Source of the DNA: Physella acuta
Taxonomy: Eukaryota; Mollusca; Gastropoda; Physidae
Reading direction: 5' to 3'
Assembly: GCF_028476545.1 (NCBI RefSeq)
Contig: NW_026732322.1
Span: 510,001 to 574,000 of the forward strand
DNA: 64,000 nt
Position numbers and translations under genes: made by a program. The notes below the pieces were generated by a model. The model did not search any database. It worked only from the letters and a program-made list of their open reading frames with translations, and was not told the origin of the DNA. Below, one piece after another: positions 13,701-22,700 of this stretch; the first letter of the stretch is position 1, and each line of letters begins with the position of its first letter.

Positions 13701-16700
13701 AGTCAAGATTGCAATACTACTACTAACACCCCTTTTTTAAAGAAGATTCCATTTTCGGACACCGGTATCTATAATCATCCTGATAAAAATACAAAAAATC
13801 TCTTGTTCAGCAACCTTGGATATCTACTGTGCCAACAACCCTGATGGACGTCTGCTACACCCGAGTGAGTGTTCCATGTTCTACAGCTGTACTCAACACA
13901 ACAACACACAGGTAAGGGGCTCATGTTAAACCTAATGTAACTTACCAAAGTATGAGATGTACAGAAGGGACTTAAGTAGATCTTGTACACATAATCTCGA
14001 ATAGCGAGTTGAATTACCTCCCCTGACACACTCATTTATTCACTTAATGATTACTTTACATAACTTTTCTGTTTATCAGCTGCAATATAATTGCCACTGC
14101 TTTTTTTAGCCCAACATTGTTCTATGACTGTTCATATGACAATTTTAGGCTCTAATTAGCTGTTTAGACTCATTAGACCAACCCAAAAGCCCCCCAAAAT
14201 GGAAGGTTTAAAGTAAAAATTTGTGTTTGTTTTGTTTGTAATAAACTTATGTTTATTTAATATTTAATATTTATTTATTATTTGCCTAACTTCTTTCCTT
14301 AGACCAACCCAAATCTCCCACCTAGAGCCATAGAATGCAAGTATCCCTACCTAGTGGATGCAGGGACTGTGATGTGCAAGCCTCACACACTGGTCAAATG
14401 TGGGGCGAGGAGGGAGCCATTTTCTCCTTGTAAGTTATTTAATTTGTAGATCTATATTATTCCAGGGAGCCATTTTCTCCTTGTAAGTTATTTAATTTGT
14501 AGATCTATATTATTCCAGGGAGCCATTTTCGTCTTGTAAGTTATTTAATTTGTAGATCTATATTATTCCAGGGAGCCATTTTCTCCTTGTAATTTATTTA
14601 ATTTGTAGATCTATATTATTCCAGGGAGCCATTTTCTCCTTGTAAGTTACTTAATGTGTATTTTTTTCCAGTGAGCTATTTTCTTCTTGTAAATCATTAA
14701 TTTTGTTCATTATTTCATGTAGTCATTTTCTACTTGTAAGTCGCTTGGTGTGTATATTATTCTAGGGAGCCATTTCTCTTTGTAACCTGTTCAGTGAGTA
14801 TTTTATTCCACTGTCAGAAAATGAGAAATCACCAAAGGTGTATAGTTGGTGTGTATTTCTTAAAGTTTTACTAACACTCTTTTGTCCAGCAAATACACAT
14901 TAAGAAAACGCAGAAAGTATCAACCATTCTTTGAGTATTTTAGTAATGTCCAACTATGTACTACACACAAAAATAGTAGTGTGTCTTTGTAGTAGTGAAT
15001 TTGTTTTAAAGGAAACTTTAATGGTTGATTGATATCATTTACTCATATTTGTTAATTATTGTTACCAACACAACACTATGCTTTTGGATGAGTCATCTGT
15101 TAAATAATAAAATAAAATATACCTCATGCGCTAGATAATTCATCAAAACGCATTTTTAAAAAAAAATTGCATCATTAAGTGATTAGATTTCTATAATTAA
15201 GTTTTAATTAGTTAAATTATAAACATATTCCTTACAATATATTTTTTCCCCATCAGGTGACTATGTCAGTAACAGATGTACCAGTCAAGCCTGTACCAAA
15301 TGTGAGCTAGTAATGCCTTCATGCTATGGCAAGGCAGATAACTACTACCCTGCTATCAATCAGGTAGAACGGCAGTGTTATTTTTCTTGGGAGAAAGCTA
15401 TACATTATTACCATATTATAACCAATGTTCCCACTTAACTGCCCCGTTGCGCGGCTGAGCAGTAGTTTTGAGTTGCCGTGCAGTGATTTAGTAAAATAAA
15501 TATATCCTTGTATAAGACTTAGAACAGTACGCACAGAAAATACATTTTGCACACTAGCTTTTCCCCCTTAGAGGGAACATTGCTTATAACCTCTAGTTTT
15601 CTATTTCTATCACTGTAAGTTTAAACCTAATGAATCTCCTCACATACTCCCATATTTTATTTAATTAGCCCAAAATTTCCTTGAAACATATGTATATCTT
15701 GGTAAACCATATGATTTTAAAATAGATTTTTGTACAACTGGCTTTAGTAATCGCAATGTCTTGCAGGAGATGACAGCACACTACATTGTGTGTAAAGATC
15801 AAAGAGTAATGGGAGCTGGAGTGTGTCCTAATGGCACAATCTTTGACATTCGAACTTTGACCTGCACAGATACTGTTTACCCTTGTGAGTCTATTTGTGA
15901 CAGAGACATCCATCCACCTATTTACATTCACATTTTGAACTGTCATTGAATCAAATATTCTACTGTAATGTTAATTTTTTTTTAAACAGTTATTCAGAAA
16001 ATTTCAAGCAACATTAAGTTCCCTTTCAGACCTGATGGTCATTATGATAAGTGAAGTAAAATTCATCTACTCGTATTTTGATATTATTACACCCAAAATT
16101 CTTTACTTAGCCTGACTTTAATCAAGTACCTCTCACACATAAATGACCTCAGTAATGTTAAGTGTTCTATAACAACAACACCACTCCATAACCTTATTGT
16201 AATTTAAATAATTTAAGATAAAGGTTTGATTGTATTGTAAATTATTTGGCTTTGGAAATATATTTTTGAAAGTTTAAAGCAACTTATTCTTAGCAACCCA
16301 TAAATTAAACACCTATTTGATTTTGTTGCAAGTACCAGTTTTAAAATTTCAACATTATTTGTTCTGTTCTCCCAGTGTCACTGCTAGAGTTCTGCACCAA
16401 TTATCACACAGGCCGGGTACAGAACCCATCCAACTGTGCCCAGTACTACGACTGTGCCACGTCTCTGACAGAGGTCACAGAGTGCACCTACCCTGACCTG
16501 TATGACGTCACATCTCACCTGTGTTTACCATACTCACAGGTCACCTGCGCTGGGAGACCAATTTTTTTAGATCCATGTAAGATTTTAACTAACGAGACAA
16601 AATACCTTCCAAAAGTTGATTTTTTTATTTGTTTCTATTTTAATATTAATGTAATTATCTTATAAATGTAAAAAATGTAGTTAAAGATGTAGGTAATAAG

Positions 16701-19700
16701 CAAATAGTTTTGCAAATAATAAGCCTACAATTTTTTACTTAAAAATGAACAGAGTAATTTTTGAAATTCTATTTACAAATGTCAGTTTTCACCTTAGGTC
16801 ATTCTCTAGTTTTAAGAAAGTAATTTAGATTAAGCACCAATTTCTATCATCAATTTTCATTTCTCTTGCTGCATCAGGAGATCATCTTTCTTAGTGTTAC
16901 TATTCAACTCAGACTATAGTTTTTAAACACTGTGTAGTAATTTTAATTGAATTTGCAATTATCTTTGTTTTTATCTTTCAGCTTGTTTAACTCAATAAAA
17001 ATAATATTATTTAAGATAGAAAAGATATTTTTCTGTAATTTAATACAGAAACGTTAGTTAATTACAAGTTAAAACTGCCAATGCACAATATTATTGTTAA
17101 TTTATTTTACATTTAAAATGTTTGTAAATTTTCATATTTTTATTCTCGTCAGGTGATAGTTTTACCTTCTGTCCTGTCCAGCCTTGCCCCTATTGTAACT
17201 CAGCATACCCTTCATGTGTTGGTCGCAATGGTGCAGTGGGTGGGTTCAGGTTCGAACCTTCCATGTATTACCAGTGTGTGAATGAAAGGCTGGTCTTGAA
17301 GTATTGCCAGACAACATTCAACTGGACAGCACGAGCTTGCAATGAACTTATCAGCCCAGGTACTTTTCATTAAAACTGTAGTGCTGGATTTCTTATTGCA
17401 AAATAAAAAATATTTATAAAATCAGTAAATTTATCAAATTTCTTTACTAAAGTACATTTTAAATCTTTAAAAATATTGTCCAATTACGTTTAATTGGTAA
17501 ATAGTATTCAAAATATAAATTAAAAAAATTTTCTACATTTATACCAGAGATCTTTTAACATAAAACCTAATTTTAAATATAACTATTAATTAAATTAAAC
17601 AATTAAATTCACATCTTCAGTTTCTGTCGTACAATGTGCTGGTGCCACAGTTTGTTGTTTACAAGCAATAATTGAATTTAAATAAAACAATTAAATAAAA
17701 AATTTTCAGTTTCCTTTGTACAATATGTGGCAACCACTGCTGCCCCTACAACTCTGCCACCAAGAACAACAACTACAAGTATTCCACCAACTGCAGGTAA
17801 CTGTTATTTTGTTACTTCATCTCTATCTAGTTACAGATTGGTGTAATAAGTTAGTCTGCTGTAGTATTTTTTTTTTAAATACAGTTTTATATTATTAAGT
17901 ACGACCGTTGTTGGCTAGGTGTTGGATATAAGGGTGCACATTTAAAGGTGGGTTTTTAATGTAGGTCCTAGATAATAGATGACTGGAATTTTAAGGTGTG
18001 GTATTAGTTGGAAGCTTGGTTAAAATCATCAGCATATACAAAATATTTTGTTATATAAGTAAGGTCTGTTTTTTAATTACATAAAATGGTTATTTGTTAA
18101 TTGTTTTATTATTTAAAACTATAATAAATTAACTTACTTTAATATTAAAGATGTTTAAAAAATATTCAAATACGTATTTTATTTGAATTATATTCTAAAG
18201 AATGTCACATGATTTTAGCCACCATTGGGAATATTTGTAAAGCGACGCCGAGACAAGTCCTGACTAAAGATGATAACTGCGCTCAGTTTTACAACTGTTC
18301 CAAGCCAAGAAGTCCCCTAGGTCCATATGTTGACGAGTGTCCAGTGGGTAGCTTGTTCAACACAAAAACAAAAACCTGTCAGCCCTACAGTGAGGTTCAG
18401 TGTCTAGGCAGGCTTGAACCTAAACAAGCATGTAAGATTTTTAAAAACTAAATCTGATTTTTTAAAATTATTTATTTAGAGAAAAAATAAAACAATAGGT
18501 GAATAGGTGTCATTTGTTTATTCCAAAACAGTATACATTTTTTTTTTGGGGAGGGGGGGGGGGGCAATAAATTTTATAAAAGCTTAATTAAAGAAAATTT
18601 TAATAAAAAAGAAAATTCATATTCCCATGCTCTAAAAATTTGGAAATAATATCAGGAAAATAAAAAAATCTTCATTCTTCTACTGAAATATATTTTAAAC
18701 TTTGAACAAAATAATATACAGCTATTGTGCCTATTGCCGTAGTGTTAGAAGAAAGTCAGGCAAGCTATATTAGTAGGGGTTCTTCAATGTATTACCAATC
18801 CTATTGTGCTTGGATCATATTCATCTTGGCACAGGTTTACCTACACTAATGCCCAGCACGCCTCATGGTATGCAGTGAGTGTACGCTAATCACCCACCGT
18901 AATAGTGAGGTTGAACAGACTTTGCCGACCACTCAGGTATCAGGGATGTAGAGGAGCGCGCCCAGAGTCCCTGATTACACTACCTTAGGGGCACCGCATA
19001 CAACCACTGGCTTAATCATCGGCTGTTGTGTGCCACCATGTATAAATTGATTGGTGCTGCTTAAAAATAACTTTGGCGCCATAGTGCTCAATTGATAGCC
19101 CAGGGTGCCAAATCACACCCTACCATTGTGCCTGCGGATGTGCCTGATTCAATTTACTTAACGACTATAACACCCCATCTTATCCTTAGTCTATCCCATT
19201 GTTCAAAATGAATGTGGGCACCATAACACTCATGGGAAAGCCTGAATGCCAAATAGCACCCTGCCGGGGCTCCACTGTGCGAAATTTTAAAAAAATGTCA
19301 GCAGAAACCTCCACAGGAGTATTCACAGCAACTTCCCAACATGTCATGGCGATCAAATGAAAGGTGTAGTAATGCATTAAATACACACAAATAAACCCAC
19401 AAATAAACATACTTTTCTTTTTATATATACAGATAAAGGAAATACAATGTGGCTTTATTTTCCCTCAGGTGATTATCAACCCAACTGTAACAGAACTGGC
19501 TCAGGATGCCCTGATTGTCTTCTGACTTTCCCATCATGCATCAATGTCACTAATGGCGTGGCCGCTCACTCTTCTGTCTTTCAATACTCCCAAGTTTACT
19601 GTAGGAATGGAAGAGTTGTTAATGCAACTTTGTGTCCAGCTGGTCAGTTTTATGATGGCATAAGGAAACAATGTTCTTCATTTATGAGTAATGGTAAGTG

Positions 19701-22700
19701 TCTGAATCTTTTTGTTGCTGTAGCATTGGTGTCTAAAAAATGTGAAAGTTTTTTTATGAAATGTAAATAAGAACGCATTCAATTTTTAAAGCTAATTCTC
19801 CTTCCTGAACACCTTAAGTAAAGTATCTTTTTTGACATGATGGTTTGTTTTTCAATTAAAATGCTTTTTTTGACACATTAAACAACATTATTAATCAACA
19901 TTATTAATTATGTTTCCATGACGTTGATTAAGTCATAAAGCATTTGAAGGTCAAGTTTAGGTGTATTTAATATGTAAAAAAAACAAACAAAGTTTGGATC
20001 TAACTATCTATGGGCAGAGTTCACTTGTTTCTGTGACAATGACATATGAAGGAATATTGTGGTCATTACTATGCCCAGCCACCTTTACTTTCCCAAACAT
20101 AAGTCAGGTACTCATTAGAGATGGGTTTACTCAGGGACATTCTATGGACCCAATCCCTAGATGCTAACTCCTGAATTGCTGGTTATCAGTTAAAGGGCTT
20201 ACCATCCAACCAGACCGCCCGCCCCCATACTTTTTATGTTTATGAGCCACATGGCAATTGTCATTAAGTGTAGGGATGACAATTTCTTACATTTGTCATA
20301 TTAAATATTCTCACTATGTATAACCACACTACAGTGTGTAATAAACAGTTACTTATTTTTTTACTTCAGATTTTATAAAGTCAGTGTGTAGGACTAGGTC
20401 AGACCAGCTTCTCACCCACCCTTTGAGCTGTGCTAAATATATCAAATGTGAGGCCACAAATCCAAGGAATGCTAGTAGCTTAAACTTTCAATTAAAAGAG
20501 TGTCCTTACCCGCTTCTGTTTCAAAATGGAATGTGTCTCAACTACAAGACTGTTCAGTGTGGTAGAAGAAAGCAAGCAATAGCACCATGTAAGTTACTTT
20601 GGATTATTTCGTGTAGAATGTTAATCAGATTATGTTTTTTTTAATTTAAATTTGTATTATTTACTAACTTAAGATAGCATTTAAAAATTTGAAATTAAAG
20701 TCTAAAGTTACTTTATTGCGCCATTTATGTTACCCATTCCAATAGAAATTGATAAACAAAAGTTCTAAGATAATAGGTATTATATGCAAACAATATCTAC
20801 TTATATCAACATGTGCACAGAGAAACAAAACATCAATAAGATTATATCTCTCTTTCAATTATATACTACTAGGCATGCTGCCCAGCTTCGCTTAGGCTTT
20901 CGAAAACATTGAGAATTTGAATGCTTAATTAATTCGCCCGAAGGTCGGTCTACGACCTCAAGAGTTATGAAGAGGTTCCTCCGTGGACATTTTTTTTCGA
21001 TTTATAGCTCATATAAGGTACCGGTCAGTCGAGGTCAGTTTTGACCCCCACATCGTAGACTTTTCGGCCAACCGGCCCCCGTGTTCTGTCGCACCAAGGC
21101 AAGATCATGCCAAATTTGAAGCGCCTGCGGCGCCGGGAAGTGCCCTATCGGACACCCGACAATCTAGATCTAGATCTAGATTCCTAAAAGAATTTTTTTT
21201 TTAAGTTTAGCCCGAGCATAATAAAAAAGAATACATTAACCAAGTTGACTTGCTGTGTCTCGAACCCGCACCACCTGCGTGGTTTAATGTACACTAACAT
21301 CTCCGCTATTTAGGCACCTTATAAAATACGGAGAATGAAACACGTATTTTAAAATCTTAACTTACGCGAATATGCCTATTCTTTCAAATTAATTTTTTAT
21401 CCCAAATTAGCCAGTTCCAAACAAAGATTTTGTATAAAATAAATAAGTCTTGAAATAGTTTAGTCCTAATATAGAAATTTATTTTTGGAATTGATTTTAG
21501 AGAAGTTAGTGTCTAAATCTAGATCTTAGCGTCTACGTCTAGATCTAGTTATTGCGTAGATTTAGATTTAGTCTAGATCTAGAATCTCTAGATCTAGAAT
21601 CCAAATACATAAAATAAATTTTATGAGTTTAGGCCGGAAAAATTGTATTGTATACATTTCATAGTGTACGTAGATCTAAATCAAATTTGAATGAAATAGT
21701 TCATTTCTTTTCATTCTTAACACGGCAGATGACGTCATTAGTTAATGTATAAGCAATAGTGACGTCACAGTTTTATGCGTTCTTTTTCACATATATTAAT
21801 GCTTTTCCGGTTGCATAAATAATACTGTTTCTCTACATTCGAATACGCCTTTAATTTTTATTTTTCTTCTTTAAGTAAAATTGTGGTTATACATTTAAAA
21901 CATCTAACATATTATTTTCAACAAAAGTCCGTAAAAAGTTCTCCATATACCGCTGCCGATTCTGACGTGATGTCCGGCGAAAATTTTTTGCGGACAGAGA
22001 AAGAGAGAGAGAGAGAGAGAGAGATGTGCGCACATTGGGCTTTTATAAATTAGGATAATTTATTAAATCTTTAAAGTTAAAGACATGAATAATTAAATTT
22101 GTTTATTCTTTTTTTAACCTTGTAACAATAAATACTTTACATTAATTTAAAGTTTTAATGTTAACAATTTTACTATGTCTTGATGTAGGTGATTATGATG
22201 AACTTAGGAAATGTAAATTCAGTGACAGTTCTTGTCGCGTTAACTCTGCTGATACATGCCCTGATAAACATGAACTGACTTGCGTCCCTTGTGAGAAGAG
22301 ATATCCATCTTGTATAGGTAAGTTTCCTTGAGACTGCTAATTCAATGGTATTGTGTTTGGATCTGAGGCTGAAGTTTGTAGAATGCCCCATTGTCCATTC
22401 TGCTTTCATGGGTACCTGACTCACATTAGGGAAACAAAGGCGGCTGGACATAGTGCTGACCACACTTCCCCTGTATGCTGAGTTCTTTGAAACAGATTAA
22501 ATCTACTTCATCTGCTCCATGTGTCTTGGGCATGAATGGGATATGGTGATGAGATAATAATACGAAAGTTTAACTTGACTCACTTCGACAGCATAATATT
22601 AATTCATACACTTTAAATTGTTTTTATTGTTCCTTAAAGAAATTATAATACCTACATAGTCCAGAGAAAAAAGCTCAATACTAAGAAATGTATTTAAAAA

